Shown piece by piece: positions 33,931 to 45,413 of a stretch of 64,000 nt of DNA. The stretch's first letter is position 1; each line of letters starts with the position of its first letter. The DNA comes from Tragulus kanchil (Eukaryota; Chordata; Mammalia; Artiodactyla; Tragulidae), in NCBI GenBank assembly GCA_022376925.1, contig JAIOJX010000030.1:173781298-173845297 (forward strand), in the 5' to 3' direction. The notes below the pieces were generated by a model, which was not told the origin of the DNA, ran no database searches, and saw only the letters and a program-made list of their open reading frames with translations. The position numbers were made by a program, and so were the translations under genes.

Positions 33931-36002
33931 AGTCACAAGCTTTAGCACAATGAAAGAGAAGTAGATTTTTTTTCTATCATCCAGCACATGTTGGCAATTT
34001 GATCTCTCTGGTTCTTCTGCCTTTTTTAAATCCAGCTTGTACACCTGGAAGTTCCCAGTTCATATACTGTTGAAGGCTAGCTTGGAGGATTTTGAGCATG
34101 ACCTTGCTAGCATGTGAAATTAGTGCAACTGTGTGGTAGTCTGAACATCCTTTGCCATTGCTCTTCTTTGGGACTGGAATGAAAACTGACCTTTTCCTGT
34201 CCTGTGGCTACTACTGAGTTTTCCAAATTTGCTGACATATATGCAGCACTTTAGCAGCAGCATCTTTTAGGATCTGAAATAGCTCAGCTGGAATTCCATC
34301 ACCTCCATCAGTTTTGTTTGTAGTAATGCTTCTTATCAGACGGAGCTAATTAGGTTAGCTTGACTTGACTAATTAGGCCCACTTGACTTCACACTCCAGG
34401 ATGTCTGGCTCTAGGTGAGTGACCACACTATCACGGTTGTCTGGGTCATTAAGAGCTTTTTTTTTTGTACAGTTCTTCTTTGTATTCTTGCTATGTCTTC
34501 TTAATCTCTTCTAATTCTTTTAGGTCCTTGATGTTTCTCTCCTTTATTGTGCCTATCTTTGCATGAAATGTTCCCTTGGTAATTCCAATTTTCCTAAAGA
34601 GATCTCTGGTCTTTCCCAGATTATTGGTTTACTCTATTTCTTCACATTGTTCACATAAGAAGGGTTTCTTATCTCTCCTTTCTATCCTCTCGAACCCTGC
34701 ATCCAGATGGGTATATCTTTCCCTTTCTTCTTTGCTTCTCCTCTTTCTCAGCTGTTTGTAAAGCCTCCTCAGAGAATCACTTTGCCTTCTTGCATGTCTC
34801 TTAATTGGGGATGATTTTGGTCACCGTCTCCTGTACAATGCTACAAATCTCTGTCCATAGTTCTTCAGCAATTCTCTCTACCAGATCCAGTCCCTTGATT
34901 AATAATATCAGCTAAATTTTGTAAGGGAAAGTTACATAAGAATACAATTAATTAGTTGACTATTGACAAATATATTCACAGTGGGATCATTTCAATCTCT
35001 TTAAGACTTTTCCACAGTTTGTTGTGATCCACACAGTCACAAGCTTTAGCACAATGAAAGAGAAGTAGATTTTTTTTCTATCATCCAGCACATGTTGGCA
35101 ATTTGATCTCTCTGGTTCTTCTGCCTTTTTTAAATCCAGCTTGTACACCTGGAAGTTCCCAGTTCATATACTGTTGAAGGCTAGCTTGGAGGATTTTGAG
35201 CATGACCTTGCTAGCATGTGAAATTAGTGCAACTGTGTGGTAGTCTGAACATCCTTTGCCATTGCTCTTCTTTGGGACTGGAATGAAAACTGACCTTTTC
35301 CTGTCCTGTGGCTACTACTGAGTTTTCCAAATTTGCTGACATATATGCAGCACTTTAGCAGCAGCATCTTTTAGGATCTGAAATAGCTCAGCTGGAATTC
35401 CATCACCTCCATCAGTTTTGTTTGTAGTAATGCTTCTTATCAGACGGAGCTAATTAGGTTAGCTTGACTTGACTAATTAGGCCCACTTGACTTCACACTC
35501 CAGGATGTCTGGCTCTAGGTGAGTGACCACACTATCACGGTTGTCTGGGTCATTAAGAGCTTTTTTTTTTGTACAGTTCTTCTTTGTATTCTTGCTATGT
35601 CTTCTTAATCTCTTCTAATTCTTTTAGGTCCTTGATGTTTCTCTCCTTTATTGTGCCTATCTTTGCATGAAATGTTCCCTTGGTAATTCCAATTTTCCTA
35701 AAGAGATCTCTGGTCTTTCCCAGATTATTGGTTTACTCTATTTCTTCACATTGTTCACATAAGAAGGGTTTCTTATCTCTCCTTTCTATCCTCTCGAACC
35801 CTGCATCCAGATGGGTATATCTTTCCCTTTCTTCTTTGCTTCTCCTCTTTCTCAGCTGTTTGTAAAGCCTCCTCAGAGAATCACTTTGCCTTCTTGCATG
35901 TCTCTTAATTGGGGATGATTTTGGTCACCGTCTCCTGTACAATGCTACAAATCTCTGTCCATAGTTCTTCAGCAATTCTCTCTACCAGATCCAGTCCCTT
36001 GA
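33823..36002. repeat. Tandem ~1.08 kb duplication, pair 13 (overlaps pair 12)
   Basis: Copy A is 33823-34898 and copy B is 34927-36002, at an offset of 1104 with a 28-bp spacer of unrelated A/T-rich sequence. No differences noticed. The first ~108 bp are the end of pair 12, so they occur three times. Confidence 0.95.
33905..34898 (-). pseudogene. BovB LINE ORF2, antisense (copy A)
   Basis: Antisense BovB reading the RT region from TTGTTGTGATCCACACAGTC through TCCTTTGCCATTGCTCTTCT, TTTAGGATCTGAAATAGCTC and GATGTCTGGCTCTAGGTGAG. It is full of stops and carries a ~40-bp foreign insertion at about 34332-34370. Copy B plus the rest of the element follow at 34980-36177. Confidence 0.88.
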
Positions 36003-36177
36003 AGATCTATTTGTCACTTCCACTGTATAATCATGAGGGATTTGATTTAGATCATAACTGAAAGCCTAGTGGTTTTCCCTACTTACTTCAGTTTCAGCCT
36101 AAATTTTCCAATAAGGAGCTGATGATCTGAGCCACAATTAGCTCCAAGTCTTGTTTTTGCTGACTGTAAAATCTATC
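34980..36177 (-). pseudogene. BovB LINE ORF2, antisense (copy B and continuation)
   Basis: This duplicates 33905-34898 and then continues toward the ORF2 N-terminal side to about 36177, with GATGATCTGAGCCACAATTA and CTTGTTTTTGCTGACTGTAA. It is non-functional. The plus-strand 61-codon ORFs at 34576 and 35680 are shadows of this element. Confidence 0.88.
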
Positions 36178-37719
36178 AGGGATTAATTACATTTGTCTTT
36201 CATACCTGTAGAAGCAGGAAGTGATGACGTGTATGCTATTTTTTTTTCAGCTCTCTTAGAGGTTCTTGAAAGATTACTGTGCAGTAAATCTATAACTCTT
36301 AGGCTAACTTTTGACCTCTAGGTTCAATAATGCACTTTTAGAGGAGCATCCACAGAAAATAACAAAGGACAAAAACATCATGAGACTGAGTGCTAACGAT
36401 GACTCTCCAGATTTCATCTTTGATGTGCGTGCCACTCAAGGGCAAGGAAAGGCTTTGTTTCTCTGTTGTAGTGTGTCTAAGCACAGCAATAATACAACCC
36501 AGTGTGCTCAGGATTAATTTTCCTGGCATTTGTCCAGGATTAGTCATTCTATAACAAAGCATTATTGCTTTGAGTTATAGTAAAACAACCCTAGGCTTTG
36601 ATATACCACCACTTAGTACTTCCTACTTCTGCCAGGAATTGTCCAGTCATGTTGAAAAGAGAGATAAACATAGTTCATACCATGACAAAGACTAAATGTG
36701 AAAGATCAACAGCATATCCTACCTTATCCTTCCTGAACCATTTCTGAAATACATAATTAATGTCAATTATCAAGTGTATATCTCAATGCACTTGATAATG
36801 AGATATCAGATCAAGTGACCAACTTTTCCTAGTCTGGGTGGCACTGGAGTTAGATTTGGCATTGCTGCTCTGCTGACTACTTAATCACCAATCAGAGATG
36901 TTGCGGTCCCTGCCATGACTTGAGAGATACAAGTCACAAAGTCACCAGTTGGCAGAGATAGCGAAAAGCACAGGAAATTTGAGGTACACGATGTATGTAC
37001 AGGTAATAGAAAATCAGAAATCCTGCTGCACAAGTTGTCTGACAGTTGTTATTGTCACATGAAACTAAAAAAAAAAGAAATGTTAACATTAGTGTAAACT
37101 TTTAAGACTTCTGTCTGTCGTTATTCTCTCCAAACAAATAAGAAAATAATACCCCTGTTGGCACAACATTTACAAAGACAGAAAACATGAGGCTGTGGAC
37201 TCAACAAAGAATTCCATATCAAAGTACATAGTATCCCCACCATAAATATTATTATTTTATTTAAATCAACTCACAGTTAATAATTTCAATATACTAGGGT
37301 ACACTGTCCAAAAATTCAAACACATTAAAATAATCAAAAAGTAATCCATATAAAAGGCATAGAACAGCATAGACTTAACAAGTTGTTTCCAGAGATTAAG
37401 CATTCCCAGGGATAAAAATAGAGAATTCCTCATCCTCACTAAATTCTTCAGACCACTAAGCTTAGAGAACAGCATCCATATAACAACACTCTTAGCTGAA
37501 GACATATTGTGTTCCATGGTATAAGACATACTTTAAGAAAAAAAATTGAGAAAAAAAAATGGAGCACTTTTCCAGAGACGGGAGACTGGAAGTACTTATG
37601 TAAGGAAATGGGCCTCACAACCTGGAGAAAAGACTATAACATAATAGAAAAACAAATGGACCCCAATATAATAACCAATAAGCCTCTATAAAGTGCAAAA
37701 CAAAGACTTCTACATTTTC
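36178..37719. other. Anonymous non-coding stretch
   Basis: Unique sequence. ORFs at 36311-36517 (+), 36338-36562 (-), 37266-37529 (-) and 37509-37691 (+) have no recognisable domain. Short A-runs are the only low-complexity feature. Confidence 0.45.
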
Positions 37720-37935
37720 TCTTTATGTATTCATTTATCTAGAAAATATTTATTGAACAAGTGTGATGTGCCAGAAACTGTTAACAGCCCTGAACATATA
37801 GCAGTGAACACCACAAATGGGCTCCAAACTTCCATAGAACCTAAATTTTAATAAGAAAAAAAATAATGGACTAAAGAGATCATTAAATAAACTTCAGTCA
37901 TAACTAGTTAAATGCTATGAAGGGTATTAACTGCT
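37720..37935 (+). mobile_element. L2 3' end fragment
   Basis: It follows the well-known L2 3' profile: ATATTTATTGAACAAGTGTG, ATGTGCCAGAAACTGTTAAC and a 'tatagcagtgaacaccacaaa' block. Diverged and non-coding. Confidence 0.65.
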
Positions 37936-38417
37936 TGGGAGAACCTGTTTTATATCAATGTTGTCAAGGAAGATCTTACTGAATGAGATGACACAGTCTG
38001 ACATACAAGTATGTGGATGTGAGTATGAAACATTTCAGGTAGGCTAGTCCAGCTAGTCCAACAGTGCTGAGTAGGGTATGAATTGGATAATTCAGGGAAA
38101 AAAAATCAACATTAATAGTTTGAGTTCTTGGATATCAGGATAGATGAGCAAAAGAGATAGGAAAATGTTTCTTTTCCTTCCCTAGTGGAGCTCCCAGAAC
38201 ATCCAAGACAGAGTGTCAAGACTGCCTTCTGGCTTTCATGGAAAGCACAATGAACTGATACATGAGGTTAGAGCATCATAAAGTTTAGCATCTCTAAATA
38301 GACATGTTTTCCCCCATTTTCTCCTTTCTCTTACTGAATGGTCTCCTCTGAAATCTTACTTATCAGAGCTTGAGGAAGTGAAGTTAACCATGGCAATCCT
38401 AAGGGAGAAGTTGCTGA
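37936..38417. other. Anonymous non-coding stretch
   Basis: No recognised family or coding signal. Confidence 0.45.
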
Positions 38418-40592
38418 AGCAATTAATGCTGGAGTTGAAGAGAATCATCTCTTTATCTTTGGCTGGCGGCCTCAACTCAGATTCATAATGTGAAGGCTCT
38501 ACTCTCCACCGACCCCATAACACTCATGCTTTCCTGTATTGCCTTACTGCAGAAATGGTTACATTCCAACACCAGGTGAGCATTCTTTTTCAAGCAAGAA
38601 GGGCTGTTATGTCAGGGAGCAAAAACACCTGGCATGATTGTTAACAAGAACCAAACTTAGACTAGAAGGTAGAATTTTAAGGGAATTTTAGCTCACAACC
38701 TTTCTAAAAAGGAGCTTTCAACACTTTACACAAATCATCATATATGATAGTATGTTTCCCACCCCTTGAGGCATTAAAGCGACAGCTTTTGGACTTTAAG
38801 TGATGTTGCATAAAGAAAATCTTCTCCCTGTGAGAAAGTTTGTTTTAGAAATTTCCTATGGTACTTCCTATCTCTAAGAACCTCAGAAAGAGTCTGTGAT
38901 TAAATGATTTGTTGCAAAAAAAGGGCTCTTCATTGCCTGAGAGAAAAAGAACAGTTTCTCTGAGATAGGCGCCTGGGCTACCACTATATCATAGACTCAG
39001 CATGTATTTAACAAGGATAGAGAAAATGCTATTGGTTGGCTTTGAAGATTTTGTCTGTTTGTTTTAAATTCTGGACTCTTTTAATTGCTTTTTTATTTAC
39101 TTATTTATTTATTTATTTTATTCTTTATTTTAAAGGTTTTACAGTTTTGTTGTTCACAGACATGTATGTTCCCAGATCAGTCATATGCATATCCATGGTC
39201 CCCACCCACCTCCAGCTCACCCCATCTCACCCCTCCAGACCCTCGCCCCAAGCCATTGTAAGCACTTCTATTCCCTTAGCACTATGACACTAGCTATCTT
39301 TTCCACACATAACACTATAGGTTTCCTTGTTACTTCCTCCATGCTTCCCCCTCCCTATTTCTTCTCCCAATGTCCCTATGTCTGTGCTCTGTCTGTTTTT
39401 CCATGAGTTCCCTGCGTGTGTTATCAAGACCGTCCTACTAGATTCCATATATGTGTGTTAGTATACTGTATTTGTCTTTCTTTTGACTGACTTCACATTT
39501 AATGTGAAGGTCTCTAAGGGAGAAGTCTAGCAATTAATGCTGGAGTTGAAGAGAATCATCTCTTTATCTTTGGCTGGCGGCCTCAACTCAGATTCATAAT
39601 GTGAAGGCTCTACTCTCCACCGACCCCATAACACTCATGCTTTCCTGTATTGCCTTACTGCAGAAATGGTTACATTCCAACACCAGGTGAGCATTCTTTT
39701 TCAAGCAAGAAGGGCTGTTATGTCAGGGAGCAAAAACACCTGGCATGATTGTTAACAAGAACCAAACTTAGACTAGAAGGTAGAATTTTAAGGGAATTTT
39801 AGCTCACAACCTTTCTAAAAAGGAGCTTTCAACACTTTACACAAATCATCATATATGATAGTATGTTTCCCACCCCTTGAGGCATTAAAGCGACAGCTTT
39901 TGGACTTTAAGTGATGTTGCATAAAGAAAATCTTCTCCCTGTGAGAAAGTTTGTTTTAGAAATTTCCTATGGTACTTCCTATCTCTAAGAACCTCAGAAA
40001 GAGTCTGTGATTAAATGATTTGTTGCAAAAAAAGGGCTCTTCATTGCCTGAGAGAAAAAGAACAGTTTCTCTGAGATAGGCGCCTGGGCTACCACTATAT
40101 CATAGACTCAGCATGTATTTAACAAGGATAGAGAAAATGCTATTGGTTGGCTTTGAAGATTTTGTCTGTTTGTTTTAAATTCTGGACTCTTTTAATTGCT
40201 TTTTTATTTACTTATTTATTTATTTATTTTATTCTTTATTTTAAAGGTTTTACAGTTTTGTTGTTCACAGACATGTATGTTCCCAGATCAGTCATATGCA
40301 TATCCATGGTCCCCACCCACCTCCAGCTCACCCCATCTCACCCCTCCAGACCCTCGCCCCAAGCCATTGTAAGCACTTCTATTCCCTTAGCACTATGACA
40401 CTAGCTATCTTTTCCACACATAACACTATAGGTTTCCTTGTTACTTCCTCCATGCTTCCCCCTCCCTATTTCTTCTCCCAATGTCCCTATGTCTGTGCTC
40501 TGTCTGTTTTTCCATGAGTTCCCTGCGTGTGTTATCAAGACCGTCCTACTAGATTCCATATATGTGTGTTAGTATACTGTATTTGTCTTTCT
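38418..40592. repeat. Tandem ~1.06 kb duplication, pair 14
   Basis: Copy A is 38418-39481 and copy B is 39529-40592, at an offset of 1111 with a ~47-bp spacer. The short segment CTAAGGGAGAAG occurs just before both copies. The unit contains the 3' end of the antisense L1. Only copy B continues into the rest of the L1. Confidence 0.95.
39089..39481 (-). mobile_element. L1 3' UTR and tail, antisense (copy A, cut off)
   Basis: An antisense (TTTA)n tail followed by the ruminant L1 3' UTR (ACCTCCAGCTCACCCCATCT, TTCCATGAGTTCCCTGCGTG). It stops at the pair 14 junction without reaching ORF2. Confidence 0.85.
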
Positions 40593-40618
40593 CTTTTTGA
40601 CTGACTTCACTTTTTATG

Positions 40619-42736
40619 ATAGCTTCTAGAGCCAGCCACCTCATTAGGACTGAGTCTTCTGCATTTCTTTTAACAGCTGAGTAGTATTCCATTGTATATA
40701 TGTACCAGGGCTTGTGTATCCATTCATTCGTCAATGGACATCTAGGTTGCTTCTAAGTTCTGGCTATTGTATAGAGAGCTGCAATGAACATTGGGGTACA
40801 GGTGCTTCTTTCAGGTTTGATTTCATCAGGATATAAGCCTAATAGTGGGATTTCTGGGTCATAGGGTGCTTCTATTTTTAGTTTTTTAAGGAATCTCCAT
40901 ACTGCCTTCCATAGAGGCTGTATCAGTTTACATTCCCACCAGCAATGCAAGAGGGTTCCCTTTTCTCCGCACCCTCTCCAGCATTTATTGTCTGCAGATT
41001 TTTTGATGACGGCCATTCTGATGGGTGTGAGGTGGTATCTCATTGTAGTTTTAATTTGCATTTCTCTAATAATAAGAGAGGTTGAGCATTGTTTCATGTG
41101 CTTTTGGGCCATCTGTATGTCCTCTTTGGAGAGGCGTCTCTTTAGATCTTTTTCCCATTTTTTGATTGGGTTGTTCCAGTGCTGAGTTGTCTGAGTTGCT
41201 TGTAGATGTTGGACATGAATTCTTTGTCTGTTGTTTCATTTGCTGTGATTTTCTCCCACTTTGTGGGGTGTCTGTTGAGCTTTTTTGTAATTTCTTTTGC
41301 TGTACAAAAGCTTTTAAGTTTCATGAGGTCCCACATCTTCATTTTTTTTTCAGTTCCGCTATTTTAGTTGGTGGCTCAGAGAAGATCTGGCTTTGATTGA
41401 TGTCCTTGAGGGTTTTGCCTATATTCTCCTCTAAGAGTTTGATGGTTTCTGGTCTGACATTTAGGTCTTGAATCCATTTTGAGTTGATCTTAGTGTATGG
41501 TGTCAGGGAATGTTCCAACTTCATTTTTCTGCATGTAGCTGTCCAATTTTCCCAGCATCACTTGTAGAAGAGGCTGTCTTTGTCCCATTTTATAGTTTCT
41601 CCTCCTTTGTCAAAAATAAGGTACCCATAGGTGCGTGGGTTGATCTCTGGGTTCTTTTTAGAAGTCTTTTTTGACTGAGCTCACTGTATTCCTATTTTTG
41701 ATAGCTTCTAGAGCCAGCCACCTCATTAGGACTGAGTCTTCTGCATTTCTTTTAACAGCTGAGTAGTATTCCATTGTATATATGTACCAGGGCTTGTGTA
41801 TCCATTCATTCGTCAATGGACATCTAGGTTGCTTCTAAGTTCTGGCTATTGTATAGAGAGCTGCAATGAACATTGGGGTACAGGTGCTTCTTTCAGGTTT
41901 GATTTCATCAGGATATAAGCCTAATAGTGGGATTTCTGGGTCATAGGGTGCTTCTATTTTTAGTTTTTTAAGGAATCTCCATACTGCCTTCCATAGAGGC
42001 TGTATCAGTTTACATTCCCACCAGCAATGCAAGAGGGTTCCCTTTTCTCCGCACCCTCTCCAGCATTTATTGTCTGCAGATTTTTTGATGACGGCCATTC
42101 TGATGGGTGTGAGGTGGTATCTCATTGTAGTTTTAATTTGCATTTCTCTAATAATAAGAGAGGTTGAGCATTGTTTCATGTGCTTTTGGGCCATCTGTAT
42201 GTCCTCTTTGGAGAGGCGTCTCTTTAGATCTTTTTCCCATTTTTTGATTGGGTTGTTCCAGTGCTGAGTTGTCTGAGTTGCTTGTAGATGTTGGACATGA
42301 ATTCTTTGTCTGTTGTTTCATTTGCTGTGATTTTCTCCCACTTTGTGGGGTGTCTGTTGAGCTTTTTTGTAATTTCTTTTGCTGTACAAAAGCTTTTAAG
42401 TTTCATGAGGTCCCACATCTTCATTTTTTTTTCAGTTCCGCTATTTTAGTTGGTGGCTCAGAGAAGATCTGGCTTTGATTGATGTCCTTGAGGGTTTTGC
42501 CTATATTCTCCTCTAAGAGTTTGATGGTTTCTGGTCTGACATTTAGGTCTTGAATCCATTTTGAGTTGATCTTAGTGTATGGTGTCAGGGAATGTTCCAA
42601 CTTCATTTTTCTGCATGTAGCTGTCCAATTTTCCCAGCATCACTTGTTGAAGAGGCTGTCTTTGTCCCATTTTATAGTTTCTCCTCCTTTATCAAAAATA
42701 AGGTACCTATAGGTGCGTGTGTTGATCTCTGGGTTC
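40619..42736. repeat. Tandem ~1.04 kb duplication inside the L1, pair 15
   Basis: Copy A is 40619-41654 and copy B is 41701-42736, with a ~46-bp spacer that is not L1. Differences concentrate near the copy A end: TTGTAGAAG/TTGTTGAAG, GTCAAAAA/ATCAAAAA, GGTACCCAT/GGTACCTAT and GCGTGGG/GCGTGTG. Normal L1 has no such internal repeat. Confidence 0.95.
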
Positions 42737-43824
42737 TCGATCTTGTTCCATTGGTCTATAGTTCTGTTTTTGTGCCAGTACCATACTGTCTTGATGACTG
42801 TTGCTTTGTAGTCGTGTCTGAAGTTAGGGAGGCTGATCCCTCCAGGTCCAGTTTTCTTTCTCAGGATTGCTTTGGCTATTCGAGGTCTTTTGCGTTTCCA
42901 TATGAACTGTGTGATTCTTTGGTCTAGTTCTGTGAAAAATGTCAATGGAAGTTGAATAGGTATTGCATTGAATCTGTAGATGATATCTGGTAGTATGGTC
43001 ATTTTCACAATATTGATTCTTCCGACCCAGGAACATGGAATATCTCTCCATCTGTTTAAGTCTTCTTTAATTTCTTTCATGAATGTCTTATAATTTTCTG
43101 TGTACAGTTCTTTTGTTTCTTTGGGTAGGTTTATTCCTAGATATTTGATCCTTTTGGTTGCAATGGTGAAGGGGATTGCCTCTTTGATTTTGTTTTCTGA
43201 TTTTTCATTGTTTGTGTATAGGAATGCCAGTGATTTCTGTGTGTTGACTTTGTATCCTGCGACTTTGCTGAATTCCTTGATTAGCTCTAGTAGCTTTGTA
43301 ACCTTGTCTTTGGGATTTTCTATGTATAATATCACATCGCCTGCAAAAAGAGAGAGCTTGACTTCTTCCTTTCCAATCTGGATTCCTTTGATTTCTTTCT
43401 CTTCTCTTATTGCTGTTGCTAGAACTTTCAGGACTATGTTGAATAGTAGTGGTGAAAGTGGACACCCCTGTCTTGTTCCTGATCTTAGAGGGAATGCTTT
43501 CAGTTTTTCACCGTTGAGGACAATGTTCGCTGTGGGCTTCTCATATATGGCTTTCACTATGTTGAGATAGGTTCCTTCTATGCCCGTTTTCTGAAGAGTT
43601 TTTATCATGAATGGGTGTTGTACTTTGTCGAAGGCTTTTTCTGCATCTATTGAGATGATCATGTGATTTTTGTCTCTCAGTTTGTTGATATGGTGTATCA
43701 CATTGATTGATTTGCGGATGTTGAAGAATCCTTGCATGCCTGGGATGAACCCGACGAGTTTTTTGATGTGTCGTTGAATTCTGTTTGCTAGGATTTTGTT
43801 GAGGATCTTGGCATCTAAGTTCAT
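42640..43824 (-). pseudogene. L1 ORF2 reverse transcriptase domain, open but inactive
   Basis: An uninterrupted 394-codon frame covering most of the L1 ORF2 RT domain. Landmarks in order are [37 protein letters not shown] (RT motif with catalytic Asp), [19 protein letters not shown], the active-site box reading [10 protein letters not shown], and [20 protein letters not shown]1 normally has FADD at the active site; here it reads FAGD, so one catalytic aspartate is lost. The frame ends at an in-frame TGA after SLFNK where a Trp codon is expected. It starts internally, and the upstream endonuclease part is inverted, so it is a pseudogene fragment. Confidence 0.93.
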
Positions 43825-43904
43825 CAGAGAAACTGGTCTGTAATTTTCCTTTTTTGTGTTGTCCTTGCCTGGTTTGGGTATCAGGGTGATGGTGGCCTCA
43901 TAGA

Positions 43905-44897
43905 GAAAAGATGGACCTCATCGATATCTTTAGGACGTTCCACCCAAAAGCAGAATAATACACTTTCTTCTCAAGTGCTCATGGAACATTCTCCAGGATA
44001 GACCACATCTTGGGCCACAAATCTAACCTCAGTCAATTCACGAAAACTGAAATTATATCAACCATCTTCTCGGACCACAATGCAATGAGACTAGAGATCA
44101 ACTACAGGAAAAAAACCGCTAAAAATACAAACACATGGTGATTAAACAACACATACCTAAAAAACCAACTGATTACTGAGGAAATCAAAGGAGAAATTAA
44201 ACAATTCCTAGAAGAAAATGACAATGAACATACGACTGTGCAAAACCTATGGGATACCACAAAAGCAGTTCTAAGAGGGAAATTTATAGCAATACAATCC
44301 CACCTCAAGAAATTAGGAAAATACGAAGCAGATCACCTAACCCTCTGCTTAAAACAATGGAGGAAAGAAGAACAAAAACATCCCAAAGCCAGCAGAAGAA
44401 GAGAAATTATAAAGACTAGAGCAGAAATAAATGAGAAAGAAATGAAAGAAACTATAGTACGGATAAATAAAACAAAAAACTGGTTCTTTGAAAAGGTAAA
44501 CAAAATTGACAAGCCACTGGCCTGACTCATCAATAGAAAGAGAGAGAAGAACCGGATCAACAAAATCAAAAATGAAAAAGGAGAGATTACAACAGATCAT
44601 GCAGAAATCCAAAGGATTCTAAGAGACTATTATGAGCAACTCCATGGCAACAAACTGGACAACCTGGAAGAAATGGACAGTTTCTTGGGGAAGATCAATC
44701 TCCCAAGACTGAGCCAGGAAGAAACAGAAACTTTGAACAACCCAATCACAAGCTCAGAAATCGAATCTGTGATTAAAAATCTAACCAAAAATAAAAGCCC
44801 AGGGCCAGATGGCTTCACAGCCGAATTCTACCAAAAACATTTAAAGAAGAGCTAATGCCTGTCCTTCTAAAACTCTTTCAAAAAATTGCACAGGAAG
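43905..44897 (+). pseudogene. L1 ORF2 endonuclease end and linker, inverted segment
   Basis: Sense-strand L1 ORF2 from the end of the endonuclease domain (HGTFSRIDHILGHKSNLSQF, then SDHNAMRLEINYR) through the linker (ENDNEHTTVQNLWDTTKAVL, 44238-44525 ORF) to [15 protein letters not shown] and PVLLKLFQKIAQEG at 44897. The next L1 residues continue on the other strand from 43904 ([14 protein letters not shown]). Only about five residues of ORF2 are missing between them. Several stops are present. Confidence 0.92.
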
Positions 44898-44909
44898 GAA
44901 GGAAAACTA

Positions 44910-45143
44910 TTTATTTTTCATCCATCTTTATTCTTCGGCCTGTGTGGGCCTCCCATTGCAGTCGCCTCTCTCTCTGTAGAGCACTGGCTCTGGGCGCATG
45001 TGCTCCAGAGCACTGGTGTGTAACTGGACACACCAGTCCAGCTGCTCTACAGCACACGGGATCTTCCCGGGCCAGGGATAGAACCGGTGCTCCCCTTGCA
45101 CTGCAAGGCAGACTCTTTGCCCACTGGATCACCTGGGAAGCCC
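44910..45143 (-). mobile_element. Long-bodied tRNA-Glu SINE, antisense
   Basis: Lies immediately beside the outer end of the inverted L1 segment. It contains TTTTCATCCATCTTTATTCT, GGCGCATGTGCTCCAGAGCA in diverged form, and the head complement ending TCACCTGGGAAGCCCT. The 3' tail side is shortened. Confidence 0.82.
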
Positions 45144-45349
45144 TCGATGTTTTTAAGACATCTGCATCTCTGGATTTGAGTCTTGTTACATCTTGTGAGT
45201 CCCATTAGTTTTCCCTCAAAACAGGAGCATTATAGCCATGATTGTGAATTCTAGCCATTCTTAATCTTTTGAATCCAGTGCCTCACTCTGATGATAAATT
45301 TCTTGCAATGTTCTTTAAATCTTCAAGTTAGATGCTGGATAATTTACCC

Positions 45350-45350
<1 letters not shown>

Positions 45351-45410
<60 letters not shown>
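45351..45410. repeat. (AT)n microsatellite
   Basis: About 58 bp of uninterrupted AT dinucleotides after a leading AC. It is probably length-variable. The surrounding 45144-45690 is otherwise anonymous. Confidence 0.97.

Positions 45411-45413
<3 letters not shown>

Larger units (their letters stand above)
40200..43904 (-). mobile_element. L1 LINE, antisense main segment with internal duplication
   Basis: Reading on the minus strand, this holds ORF2 from a point just downstream of the linker/RT boundary (43904) through the reverse transcriptase and C-terminal domain to the 3' UTR and A-rich tail near 40200. Stretches such as [19 protein letters not shown] (40753-41112) and [17 protein letters not shown] (41142-41342) are typical of L1 ORF2. 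A 1.08-kb part is present twice (pair 15), so the physical L1 is about 2.6 kb here once collapsed. It is the 3' arm of a twin-primed insertion; the inverted 5' arm lies at 43905-44897. Confidence 0.92.

Noticed and set aside
43100..43570. 156-codon plus-strand ORF
   Set aside because: It is the antisense shadow of the L1 ORF2 frame on the minus strand.
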